Notes under the pieces: model-generated
What the model saw: only the letters and a program-made list of their open reading frames with translations
What the model was told of the DNA's origin: nothing
Database searches by the model: none
Part shown: positions 20,905-34,566 of the stretch, one piece after another
How the letters are laid out: each line of letters begins with the position of its first letter
Position numbering within the stretch: the stretch's first letter is position 1
Assembly: GCF_009729205.1 (NCBI RefSeq)
Contig: NZ_VTHB01000003.1
Span: 434,001 to 498,000 of the forward strand
Source: Mycobacteroides sp. CBMA 271
Lineage (GTDB): Bacteria; Actinomycetota; Actinomycetes; Mycobacteriales; Mycobacteriaceae
DNA length: 64,000 nucleotides
Reading direction: 5' to 3'
Translations under genes and position numbers: made by a program

Positions 20905-22698
20905 GTGGTTCGCGGTGACGGTTTGCTTGATATTGACGATTGCTTGGATGCCCAGGGAAACATCGCGCTGCCACCAGGCACCACGATGATCTCCCTCATC
21001 GAGCGGAACATCAGGAACGTCGGGGACACTGTCGCCTATCGCTACCTGGACTTCACGACGTCGGAAGATGGCACCCGCATCGAGCTCACCTGGGCTCAGC
21101 TCGGGGTGCGCCTGAACGCTGTGGCCGCCGAGATCCAGCGCCACATCGGACGCGGCGATCGTGTCGCCATCCTGGCTCCGCAGGGCCTCGACTACGTCGT
21201 CGGCTTCTTCTCGGCCATCAAGGCAGGCGCCATCGCGGTGCCGCTGTTCGCGCCCGAGCTGCCCGGCCATGCCGAACGACTCGACACCGCCTTACGAGAC
21301 TGCACGCCCACGGTGGTCCTGACGACGGCGGCCGTACGGGATGCCGTGCAACAGTTCCTCGACGGTCAGCCGGAATCGCCACGGATCCTTGTCATCGAGG
21401 AGATTCCCGACGAGGCAGGGGAGACGTTCGAGTACGTGCACCTCGTCGAGGAAGACGTCTCGCATCTGCAGTACACGTCGGGCGCCACCCGCCCGCCGGT
21501 AGGCATTGAGATCACTCATCGCGCGGTCGGCGTCAATCTGATGCAGATGATCCTGTCGATTGACCTGCTGGATCGAAACACCCACGGTTGCAGCTGGTTA
21601 CCGCTCTACCATGACATGGGTCTATCGATGATCGGCTTCCCGACCGTCTACGGCGGCCACTCCACCCTGATGTCGCCGACGGCGTTCATTCGTCGCCCAC
21701 TGCGCTGGATCAAGGCACTCTCGGACGGTTGTAAGGAAGGCCGCGTGATCACCGCTGCACCGAATTTCGCCTACGAGTACACCGCGCAGCGCGGCGTACC
21801 GGAGGACGGCGCCGACATCGACCTCGGCAAGGTCGTGATGATCATTGGGTCCGAACCGGTCAGTATCGACGCCATCCGCGCGGTGGAAAAGGCATTCGCG
21901 CCCTTCGGATTACCGCCCACCGCATTCAAGCCGTCGTATGGAATCGCCGAGGCCACGCTGTTCATCTCCAACATTGCACCGGATGCCGAACCCTCCGTTG
22001 TGTACCTCGACCGCGATGAACTTGCAGCCGGGCGGGCCGTGTCAATGCCTGCCGGTACTGCACATGCGTCATCTCACGTGTCGTGCGGTCAACTCGCCCG
22101 CAGTCTCCACGGCGTCATCGTCGACTCCGCTACCGGAGATGAGTTGCAGGACGGCCGTGTCGGCGAGATTTGGTTGCAGGGCAACAACGTTGGGCGCGGC
22201 TACTGGAACAGGCCCGAGGACACGGCGAAGGCCTTCCATGCCCGGCTCGGCCGGATGCTTGCACATAGCCATGCCGCCAAAGCCGATGCCACCGGCGACT
22301 GGCTGCGCACCGGCGATATGGGCTGCTATCTCGACGGTGAGCTGTACGTCACGGGACGCCTTGTCGATCACATCACCATCGACCGCCGCAGCCACTACCC
22401 GCAGGACATCGAGGCCACCGTGGCAGATGCGTCGCCCGTCGTCCGTCGCGGTTATGTCACCGCCTTCACGGTGCCTAACGGTCTTGTGATTGTCGCCGAG
22501 CGTGCCTCGCGCACGGCCAAGGCCGACCCACAGGAAGCCATCGACGCGATCACGGTCGCCGTCGCCGTCGAGTACGGCCTGGACCTCTGTGACGTGCGGC
22601 TGCTCCCGGCTGGTGCCATCCCGCGCACTACCAGTGGGAAGCTCGCACGACGGGCCTGCCGCCGCCAGTACCTGGACGGAACCCTCGGCGTTCACTGA
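20905..22698 (+). CDS. Long-chain fatty-acyl-AMP ligase (FadD32-like FAAL)
   Basis: 597 residues of the adenylate-forming family. Motifs: HLQYTSGATRPPVGIEITH near 190, SWLPLYHDMGL near 230, KPSYGIAEATLF near 340 and DWLRTGDMGCYLDGELYVTGR near 470, with a C-terminal PRTTSGKLARRACR lysine motif. The overall pattern is close to FadD32 and FAALs, which activate fatty acids as acyl-adenylates and pass them to acyl-carrier domains rather than CoA. M. tuberculosis has the mycobactin gene mbtM at the equivalent place, but no mbtL/mbtN partners are here. GTG 20905 lies 8 bases after TAGACT, so it may be leaderless. Substrate unknown. Confidence 0.87.
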   Translation: MVRGDGLLDIDDCLDAQGNIALPPGTTMISLIERNIRNVGDTVAYRYLDFTTSEDGTRIELTWAQLGVRLNAVAAEIQRHIGRGDRVAILAPQGLDYVVGFFSAIKAGAIAVPLFAPELPGHAERLDTALRDCTPTVVLTTAAVRDAVQQFLDGQPESPRILVIEEIPDEAGETFEYVHLVEEDVSHLQYTSGATRPPVGIEITHRAVGVNLMQMILSIDLLDRNTHGCSWLPLYHDMGLSMIGFPTVYGGHSTLMSPTAFIRRPLRWIKALSDGCKEGRVITAAPNFAYEYTAQRGVPEDGADIDLGKVVMIIGSEPVSIDAIRAVEKAFAPFGLPPTAFKPSYGIAEATLFISNIAPDAEPSVVYLDRDELAAGRAVSMPAGTAHASSHVSCGQLARSLHGVIVDSATGDELQDGRVGEIWLQGNNVGRGYWNRPEDTAKAFHARLGRMLAHSHAAKADATGDWLRTGDMGCYLDGELYVTGRLVDHITIDRRSHYPQDIEATVADASPVVRRGYVTAFTVPNGLVIVAERASRTAKADPQEAIDAITVAVAVEYGLDLCDVRLLPAGAIPRTTSGKLARRACRRQYLDGTLGVH

Positions 22699-22847
22699 GG
22701 CCCCAGCTAACCCATTTGTCTCATTTGTCCCACGTCAGCGAGCCCATTCGCCACGCCTCCGTTCGACCGGTAGGTTTTCCGGGCCAGCAGCCACGTCGGG
22801 CGCCTGGCTCCGGGGACAAACCACGAGCAACGTGATGGAGGTGCGCA

Positions 22848-28388
<5,541 letters not shown>

Positions 28389-28409
28389 GCTTCTTCGCGC
28401 AAGCGCTCA

Positions 28410-29195
28410 TCAGCGTCCAACGAACTCGGCGGTGGTGCGGGACAGGAAGGCCTGCACGCCGAGGGCGGCGTCCTCGGTGGTGAAGAGCTCCCTAATGGTG
28501 GGCACTAATTGTGTTTCGGCGGCTCCCTCGCCGTCACGAACGGCCAACCGCGCGTTGCGCAGGGTGGCCTGTACCCCCAGGGGCGCCTGACGGGCGATGG
28601 TGTGTGCGAGGGCGATTGCCTTGTTGACGTGCTCGCCGGCGCGTACGACTTCTTGCACGATTCCGATGCGATGCGCCTCGGTGGCATCGAAGGACTCGGC
28701 CGTCAACATCCATCGCATGGCATTGCCCCAACCTGCGGTCCGGGGAAAGCGGATGGTGGCGCCACCGAACGGGTATATGCCACGGTTGATTTCGAGCTGC
28801 GCGAAGGTGGCGGTCTCATCCGCGATCACGATATCGCCGGCGAGCGCCAGCTCGATGCCCAGGGTGAGCACCTTGCCGTGCACGGCAACGATCAGGGGTT
28901 TGGACAGGTGCGTGCCGTCGACCTGCCACGGATTGATCCCGCCCTCGGGGGTCAGTGACGCGCCGCCCTGAATCTCGGCGGCCACGCTGGCCAGGTCGAG
29001 TCCGGCGGTGAACATCGGCCCTTCTCCGTACAGCACCGCGGCCCGTAGCTCACCGTTTGTGTCGTATTCGCCGAGTGCCAACGACAGGTCCTGCAGCATC
29101 GTCTTGTCGAACGCGTTTCGCTTGGCGGGCCGGTTCAGGCCGATCACCAGGACGCATCCATCGCGCCGGACGCTCAGGGTTTCGTATTCGCTCAT
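28410..29195 (-). CDS. Enoyl-CoA hydratase/isomerase family protein
   Basis: 261 residues, crotonase fold. The oxyanion-hole segment MFTAGLDLASVA is near 62. Both usual catalytic glutamates have counterparts: GIELALAGDI near 113 and FAQLEINRGIYPFGG near 133. It could hydrate enoyl-CoA or act as an isomerase. ATG 29195. Divergent from the TetR gene at 29269, with a palindrome between them, so it may be under that regulator. Confidence 0.88.
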   Translation of the reverse strand: MSEYETLSVRRDGCVLVIGLNRPAKRNAFDKTMLQDLSLALGEYDTNGELRAAVLYGEGPMFTAGLDLASVAAEIQGGASLTPEGGINPWQVDGTHLSKPLIVAVHGKVLTLGIELALAGDIVIADETATFAQLEINRGIYPFGGATIRFPRTAGWGNAMRWMLTAESFDATEAHRIGIVQEVVRAGEHVNKAIALAHTIARQAPLGVQATLRNARLAVRDGEGAAETQLVPTIRELFTTEDAALGVQAFLSRTTAEFVGR

Positions 29196-29220
29196 TGACT
29201 TCTCCGTCTCCGTCGCGGAT

Positions 29221-29240
29221 TATGTAGAGCATCATACATA
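29221..29240. promoter_or_regulatory. Candidate TetR operator
   Basis: TATGTA (29221-29226) and TACATA (29235-29240) form a perfect 6-base inverted repeat with an 8-base spacer, placed in the 73-base gap between the crotonase start and the TetR start. AT-rich against a GC-rich background. A likely autoregulatory site for the adjacent TetR protein. Confidence 0.55.
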
Positions 29241-29268
29241 TCCGTCACGGGTCCGGGAAGGACGACAG

Positions 29269-29841
29269 TTGAGCACCCCGCGTGAACGAATGGTTGCCTC
29301 GGCGGCCCTGCTGATCCGCGAGCGCGGTGCACATGCGACGGCCATTTCGGATGTTCTGGAACACAGCGGTGCGCCACGGGGCTCGGCGTACCACTACTTT
29401 CCCGGTGGGCGTACGCAGCTGCTTGCCGAGGCGGTGGATCTGGCGGGGGATTACATCGCGGCAATGATTGACGCGAAGCCCTCCGTGGCGGAAGCTCTCG
29501 ACCTGCTCGTCGCCTCCTATCGGAAGCAGTTGATGCGCAGCGATTTCCGGGCCGGATGCCCGGTAGTCGCGGTGGCCGTGGAAGCGGGTGACCCGGAAAG
29601 TCCGGCCAGTAATCAGCAGCTCATCGAACGGTCGTCCGCCGTGTTCCGGCGCTGGATCGGTCTGATAGCTGACAAGTTGGTTGCCGCCGGCGTTGCTCGA
29701 ACACGTGCCGACGAGCTTGCGATGATGGCATTGACCTCGCTGGAAGGGGCCATCATCGTTGCCCGTTCTACCCGGGATATCACGCCAATAGATGTGGTGC
29801 ACAAGCAATTACGCACACTGATCGAGGAGGCCTTGCGATGA
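29269..29841 (+). CDS. TetR-family regulator upstream of a molybdopterin oxidoreductase
   Basis: 190 residues. N-terminal helix-turn-helix at about 8-55 (AISDVLEHSGAPRGSAYHYF) and a C-terminal domain of the LmrA/YxaF-like type (PESPASNQQLIERSSAVFRRW). I chose TTG 29269 (LSTPRERMVASAALL) because GGAAGGA lies 8 bases before it; ATG 29290 would cut into the first helix. The stop overlaps the oxidoreductase ATG, so both are on one transcript and the regulator probably controls it. Confidence 0.85.
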   Translation: MSTPRERMVASAALLIRERGAHATAISDVLEHSGAPRGSAYHYFPGGRTQLLAEAVDLAGDYIAAMIDAKPSVAEALDLLVASYRKQLMRSDFRAGCPVVAVAVEAGDPESPASNQQLIERSSAVFRRWIGLIADKLVAAGVARTRADELAMMALTSLEGAIIVARSTRDITPIDVVHKQLRTLIEEALR

Positions 29842-32072
29842 CCACTGCCAACTGGCTGCCCACCGCCTGCATCCTGTGTGAGTGCAACTGCGGCATCGTC
29901 GTCCAGACGGAGGGCCGCACGCTTGCCAAGATCCGCGGGGACAAGGAGCATCCGGGAAGCCAGGGCTATACCTGCAATAAGGCGCTGCGCCTCAATCACT
30001 ATCAGAACAACGCAAACAGGCTCACGTCGCCGATGCGTCGCCGCTCCGACGGCACCTATGAGGAAATCGATTGGGACACGGCGATCGTGGAGATCGCCGA
30101 GGGTTTCAAGGACATCCGCGACAGCCACGGCGGAGACAAGATCTTCTACTACGGCGGTGGTGGCCAGGGCAATCATCTGGGCGGCGCCTACAGCGGCGCG
30201 TTTCTCAAGGCCATCGGGTCCAAATATCGGTCCAACGCGCTCGCTCAGGAGAAGACGGGCGAGGCCTGGATCGACAAGAACCTCTACGGCGGGCATACCC
30301 GCGGGGAGTTCGAGCACGCGGAGGTGTCGGTCTTCGTCGGGAAGAACCCGTGGATGTCGCAGAGCTTCCCGCGGGCGCGCGTGGTGCTCAACGAGATCTC
30401 CAAGGATCCGCAGCGCTCGATGATCGTCATCGACCCGGTGATCACCGATACCGCCAAGATGGCCGATTTCCATCTGCGGGTGCTACCGGGAGCCGACGCC
30501 TGGTGCCTGGCGGCACTGACCGCAGTGCTCGTTCAGGAGAATCTTTGTGACGAAGCATTTCTCGCAGAGCACGTGACCGGTACCGAGGAGGTTCGGGATG
30601 CGCTGCGTGACGTTCCGATCGCCGACTACGCACAGCGCTGCGGCATCGATGAGGACCTGATCCGGCGCGCGGCCCGTCGGATCGCCGCGGCCGACAGTGT
30701 GGCGGTCTTCGAAGACCTTGGTATTCAGCAGGCCCCGAACAGCACGCTGAGCTCCTACCTCAACAAGATGCTGTGGATACTCACCGGGAACTTTGCCAAA
30801 CGCGGTGGCCAGCATCTGCATTCGTGGATGGCGCCGCTGATGGGCGGATTCTTCGGCAACACCCCCGTGACCGGCGCCCGAATCATCGGCGGTCTGGTGC
30901 CCTCCAACGTCATCCCCGACGAGATCCTCACCGACCACCCCGACCGGTTCCGCGGGATGATCGTGGAGAGCAGCAATCCCGCCCATTCCCTGGCAGATTC
31001 GGCCAGATGCAAGGAGGCCTTCCAGGCGCTGGAGCTGCTGGTCGTCGTTGACGTGGCGATGACCGAGACCGCCCGCCTGGCCCACTATGTGTTGCCGGCC
31101 GCCACCCAGTTCGAGAAGGTGGAGGCGACATTTTTCAATCTGGAGTTCCCGCACAACACGTTCCAGCTGCGGCACCCGCTGTTCGAGCCCGCGCCGGGAA
31201 CCCTGCCCGAACCCGAGATTTGGGCGCGGTTGGTCCGTGCGCTGGGAGAGGTCGACGATGCGGATCTGCAACCGCTCCGGGAGGCCGCAGCACAAGGCCG
31301 GGAGGCCTACTTACAGGCATTCTTCGCGGTACTGGCCAATCCCACGCTCGGGCCGTTGGCTCCCTACGTCCTCTACGAAACCCTCGGCCCGACGCTGCCC
31401 CATGGGCTGGAGGGGGCCGCTGCGCTCTGGGGTCTGGCGCAGAAGGCGATGATGACCTACCCGCAGGCGGTGGCGCGGGCCGGACACCCCGACGGCAACG
31501 CGCTGTTCGATGCCATCTTGAACAGCCCCTCTGGTATCACCTTCACCGTTCATGACTACGAAGACGACTTCTCCCTCATCACCCATGCGGACCGCAAGAT
31601 TGCGCTCGCCATCCCCGAAATGCTGGATGAAATCCGGGGATTGGTATCACGTCCGGCCCAGCTGACCACACCGGAATTTCCGATTGTGCTCTCTGCGGGA
31701 GAGCGGCGGGCCTACACCGCCAACGACATCCTCCGTGATCCATCCTGGCGCAAGCGTGACCAGCAGGGTGCGCTGCGGATAAGCCCGGAGGACGCACAAC
31801 ATCTAGGTGTCGCCGATGGAGACCGGGTGCGTATCGCGACCGCGGCGGGCAGCGCCGAGGCCACCGTTGAGATCAGCGACATGATGCAGCCCGGCCATGC
31901 CTCGCTGCCGAACGGGTTCGGGCTGGACTACACCGACGAATCCGGGGAAAGGCATGTCCCCGGTGTCGCCCCGAACGCGTTGACCTCATCAGCCTGGCGC
32001 GACGAATATGCCGGTACCCCATGGCATAAGCATGTGCCGGCCCGCTTGGAGACATTGTCCGCCAGGGTTTAG
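29838..32072 (+). CDS. Molybdopterin-dependent oxidoreductase (bis-MGD, 4Fe-4S)
   Basis: 744 residues of the DMSO reductase superfamily. N-terminal cysteines in CILCECNC plus GYTCNKALRLN (near 46) can bind a 4Fe-4S cluster. The Mo-cofactor domains follow, with IVIDPVITDTAKMADFHLRVLPGADAW near 200 and RIATAAGSAEATVEIS in the C-terminal cofactor-binding domain. No Tat signal precedes the cysteines, so it is probably cytosolic. The partner electron carrier and the substrate are not apparent. ATGA overlap with the TetR gene. Confidence 0.88.
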   Translation: MTTANWLPTACILCECNCGIVVQTEGRTLAKIRGDKEHPGSQGYTCNKALRLNHYQNNANRLTSPMRRRSDGTYEEIDWDTAIVEIAEGFKDIRDSHGGDKIFYYGGGGQGNHLGGAYSGAFLKAIGSKYRSNALAQEKTGEAWIDKNLYGGHTRGEFEHAEVSVFVGKNPWMSQSFPRARVVLNEISKDPQRSMIVIDPVITDTAKMADFHLRVLPGADAWCLAALTAVLVQENLCDEAFLAEHVTGTEEVRDALRDVPIADYAQRCGIDEDLIRRAARRIAAADSVAVFEDLGIQQAPNSTLSSYLNKMLWILTGNFAKRGGQHLHSWMAPLMGGFFGNTPVTGARIIGGLVPSNVIPDEILTDHPDRFRGMIVESSNPAHSLADSARCKEAFQALELLVVVDVAMTETARLAHYVLPAATQFEKVEATFFNLEFPHNTFQLRHPLFEPAPGTLPEPEIWARLVRALGEVDDADLQPLREAAAQGREAYLQAFFAVLANPTLGPLAPYVLYETLGPTLPHGLEGAAALWGLAQKAMMTYPQAVARAGHPDGNALFDAILNSPSGITFTVHDYEDDFSLITHADRKIALAIPEMLDEIRGLVSRPAQLTTPEFPIVLSAGERRAYTANDILRDPSWRKRDQQGALRISPEDAQHLGVADGDRVRIATAAGSAEATVEISDMMQPGHASLPNGFGLDYTDESGERHVPGVAPNALTSSAWRDEYAGTPWHKHVPARLETLSARV

Positions 32073-32209
32073 CGCACGCGAGCGAGATAGTCGCGCAAGG
32101 TCTTCTCATGTTCGGTCACCACGCCGCGGGGGACCATGCGTTACGTCTACGCAACTCGTACACATATCGGTCGGCCCGGTTGGATGGCCCGCTCCCGTAG
32201 GGCCGGCCA

Positions 32210-32665
32210 CTACTGGTACAGGTACACGCTTTCGGCGGCGCACGGCGGGCGGTCCTTGCCCTCGGTTTCGTACTTGATCCCGTATGTCGCTTCGACGGTG
32301 CCCTTATCGCGCAGCTTGGCGGACAGCAGCGTGATGTGCCCACGCACTCTCGCGCCTACGTGCAGCGGCGCCGGGAACCGCACCTTGTTGACGCCATAGT
32401 TGAGCACTGCGTCATACGACTCGATTTCCAGCACCTCATCCAGGAATGCCGGGGCAAGTGCGAGGGTGAGGTATCCGTGCACGATGGTCCCGCCGAACGG
32501 GCCGGCGTTGGCGCGCTCGGTGTCGGTGTGAATCCACTGCCGGTCGCCGGTCGCATCCGCGAACTCGTTGACCTGTTCCTGGGTGATTTGAACCCAACTG
32601 CTGGTACCCAATTCGACTCTGCCCAGGGACAGTAGCTCCTGTGGTGTCGCCAGCTTGGTGGACAT
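32210..32665 (-). CDS. MaoC-family (R)-specific enoyl-CoA hydratase-like protein
   Basis: 151 residues, single hot-dog fold. The hydratase-2 motif is FADATGDRQWIHTDTERANAGPFGGTIVHG, with Asp and His in the D-x5-H pattern near 38-43, followed by YLTLALAPAFL. ATG 32665 preceded by GAAGGAG at good spacing. Likely acts on acyl-CoA intermediates; the precise pathway is unknown. Stand-alone gene. Confidence 0.88.
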   Translation of the reverse strand: MSTKLATPQELLSLGRVELGTSSWVQITQEQVNEFADATGDRQWIHTDTERANAGPFGGTIVHGYLTLALAPAFLDEVLEIESYDAVLNYGVNKVRFPAPLHVGARVRGHITLLSAKLRDKGTVEATYGIKYETEGKDRPPCAAESVYLYQ

Positions 32666-32790
32666 ACCGCGCGCTCCTTCTCGGGTCGTGGTTCCTGATC
32701 GCATTACCGGGTTGCAAGATTAACTGGACCCTTCATACCCGAGTTCTCATGCCCGCCACGGGACAATGCCGAAATCTGGGGGAGCGCCGG

Positions 32791-33495
32791 ATGCGGGTAG
32801 CGTTTGCCGACATGAGGTGGTCGGTGCCGCTCGTGTTCGCGTTGCTTCTGGTAGTGACGGGCTGCCAACGTGGAGTTGACGGGGAGGCAACGGCGGGTCG
32901 GGAACCGGGCGTGGCGGGGCCGATCCAGCCCGCCCAGCTCGACCAACTCCTCACCCCGGCGCAATCACTGACAGTGACCCCGGGAAAGCCATTGTTTGAA
33001 ACCGATATGCAGTCGATCCTCTGGGTCGGCGCCGATCCCGCCGAATGCCAGGGCGTCGTGGGCTACGGCCGCTATCCGCTCTTTCCGACGGATTACACGG
33101 GGCGCGAAGCGCGAACGCAGACCGACAACCAGTATCCGAACCAGCATCAACTGCTGGAGGCGTCGGCTACCTACCCCGGCGATTTCCAGGCGGCGAAATT
33201 CTTGGAATCGGTTCGCAAGAGGGTGGCCGGGTGCCAGTTGCCGGTGGCCGCCTGGGGCGACGACGAGAAACGTCATACGGTCACGCCCAGTCCGGTCACC
33301 GCCGGGTCGCCGGACATGGTGCACTGGTCGACGAATCTCGGTGGCGATCAATGGATTTGCGAGTTCACGATGATCGCAAAGGCCAACGTGATCGCGCAGG
33401 TGGTCACGTGCTCGGCGGACCGGTCGCTCGACAATCGGGCCCTCTCAGAAGCACGGCTCAAGAAGATCGATGAGCTACTCAACGCCAAGTGGTGA
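32791..33495 (+). CDS. Lipoprotein with PknH-like extracellular sensor domain
   Basis: 234 residues. The signal peptide has lipobox LVVTGC with the modified Cys near 25, so it is exported and lipid-anchored. The mature part (from about 45) resembles the PknH C-terminal sensor domain: LLTPAQSL, paired cysteines in ECQGV and GCQLPV, and EFTMIAKANVIAQVVTC. Ligand unknown. Start ATG 32791 preceded by GGGGGAG; ATG 32812 would still leave a signal peptide. Confidence 0.78.
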   Translation: MRVAFADMRWSVPLVFALLLVVTGCQRGVDGEATAGREPGVAGPIQPAQLDQLLTPAQSLTVTPGKPLFETDMQSILWVGADPAECQGVVGYGRYPLFPTDYTGREARTQTDNQYPNQHQLLEASATYPGDFQAAKFLESVRKRVAGCQLPVAAWGDDEKRHTVTPSPVTAGSPDMVHWSTNLGGDQWICEFTMIAKANVIAQVVTCSADRSLDNRALSEARLKKIDELLNAKW

Positions 33496-33503
33496 TCAGT
33501 CGG

Positions 33504-34256
33504 TCAGGATGATTTGCGCACCGCCGCGTTCTGGGCGATGTCCTCGGCAAGCAGATGCTCGGCGCGTTCGATGATTGCCTCGACGGTGAAGTTGAAGCTG
33601 GCGTCCGAGATCGTGGCGATCGAATGCCCCCGGGACGCGAGGTCGTGCATGGTGGGCGCGACCTTGGCGCTGGGCACCCGGTTGCGTGCCTCGCCGGCTG
33701 CAGGTATGACGGTGTCCAGATGCTCGAGTACCACGATGCCCCGAATGTGTAGGGACAGAGAGAAATACACGTCTAGTGCGTTATCTGGGCTGAATCCCAC
33801 ACCGATCAATGTCTGGACGAGGGACTCCAGGTGCTCGATGCTCGCCTGGAGTGCTTCTGCGCTCAGCTCGCTGGTGCGCATCAGGATGAGCTCGACAAGC
33901 ACCGGGCGTTCTCGGAATGCCTGCCGCATCCGGTGGGCGTAGCCGCGCAGAGCGTCTTGCCAGGTTTCGTCACCGATGAACGGTGCGGCGAAGTGGTATT
34001 GCTTGGTGGCGCGATCGGTCATCGCGTCGAGTAGCTCGTCCTTTTTGCGGAAGTACCAGTAGATGCTGGTGACGCCGACGTCGAGATGTTTCGCTAGCAG
34101 CGGCATGCTCAGCCCGCAGATCCCGATATCCTCGGCGAGCTCGAATGCCCCGGCGATGATGTCCTCGGCGGTGATGGATCCACGCCGCCGCCGCTCCCGC
34201 TTAGGGCTTTGTGTGCTGGTCGCCTTGGCCTTGTGGCTGACACCGGCATCTCGCAT
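33504..34256 (-). CDS. TetR-family transcriptional regulator
   Basis: 250 residues. Basic N-terminal tail (KRERRRRGSI), then helix-turn-helix (GLSMPLLAKHLDVGVTSIYWYF, about 48-69) and a TetR_C-type domain (VELILMRTSELSAEALQASIEHLESLVQTL). Convergent with the lipoprotein gene (8-base gap). Target unknown; no nearby palindrome was convincing. Confidence 0.84.
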   Translation of the reverse strand: MRDAGVSHKAKATSTQSPKRERRRRGSITAEDIIAGAFELAEDIGICGLSMPLLAKHLDVGVTSIYWYFRKKDELLDAMTDRATKQYHFAAPFIGDETWQDALRGYAHRMRQAFRERPVLVELILMRTSELSAEALQASIEHLESLVQTLIGVGFSPDNALDVYFSLSLHIRGIVVLEHLDTVIPAAGEARNRVPSAKVAPTMHDLASRGHSIATISDASFNFTVEAIIERAEHLLAEDIAQNAAVRKSS

Positions 34257-34566
34257 ATTTAATCCTCGCCGCGGCCCCCGTCGCGTCGTTCTGTCCTTGT
34301 CTCACGGCTATCAGGCCCCGGTAGCAAGTTGGCACCATACCGCAGGGAGCTGGCAGTGCGGTCAGCTCCCTGCCCAGGCGAGTTCGCTGCGCGGGCGGTA
34401 GCTAGTGATCCCCGACACTTTGCGCGTGGAGGTTCAAGGTCCGACCGCGATGCCACGATCGATGGATCTTGATCTGGTGATACCCCTGTGCGGTGTGGGG
34501 ACTGCGAGGCACCATTGACACCGCGGAACGCGGTATGAGGCTGGCGGCATCGAGAAGGGTGTGGCA
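34257..34566. other. 310-base intergenic region, no gene seen
   Basis: It separates the divergent TetR and membrane hydrolase genes. No protein-like frame, tRNA or strong hairpin was found. It should contain promoters for both flanking genes, but I could not name hexamers with confidence. Confidence 0.5.

Noticed and set aside
20905..22698. Naming the acyl-AMP ligase mbtM
   Set aside because: Position matches, but the sequence pattern looks closer to FadD32 and the mbtL/mbtN neighbours are missing.
32073..32209. A 22-codon minus-strand stretch ending in TAA near the molybdoenzyme end, possibly a gene remnant
   Set aside because: Stops lie directly upstream in the same frame and no family could be recognised, so it is not supported as a pseudogene.
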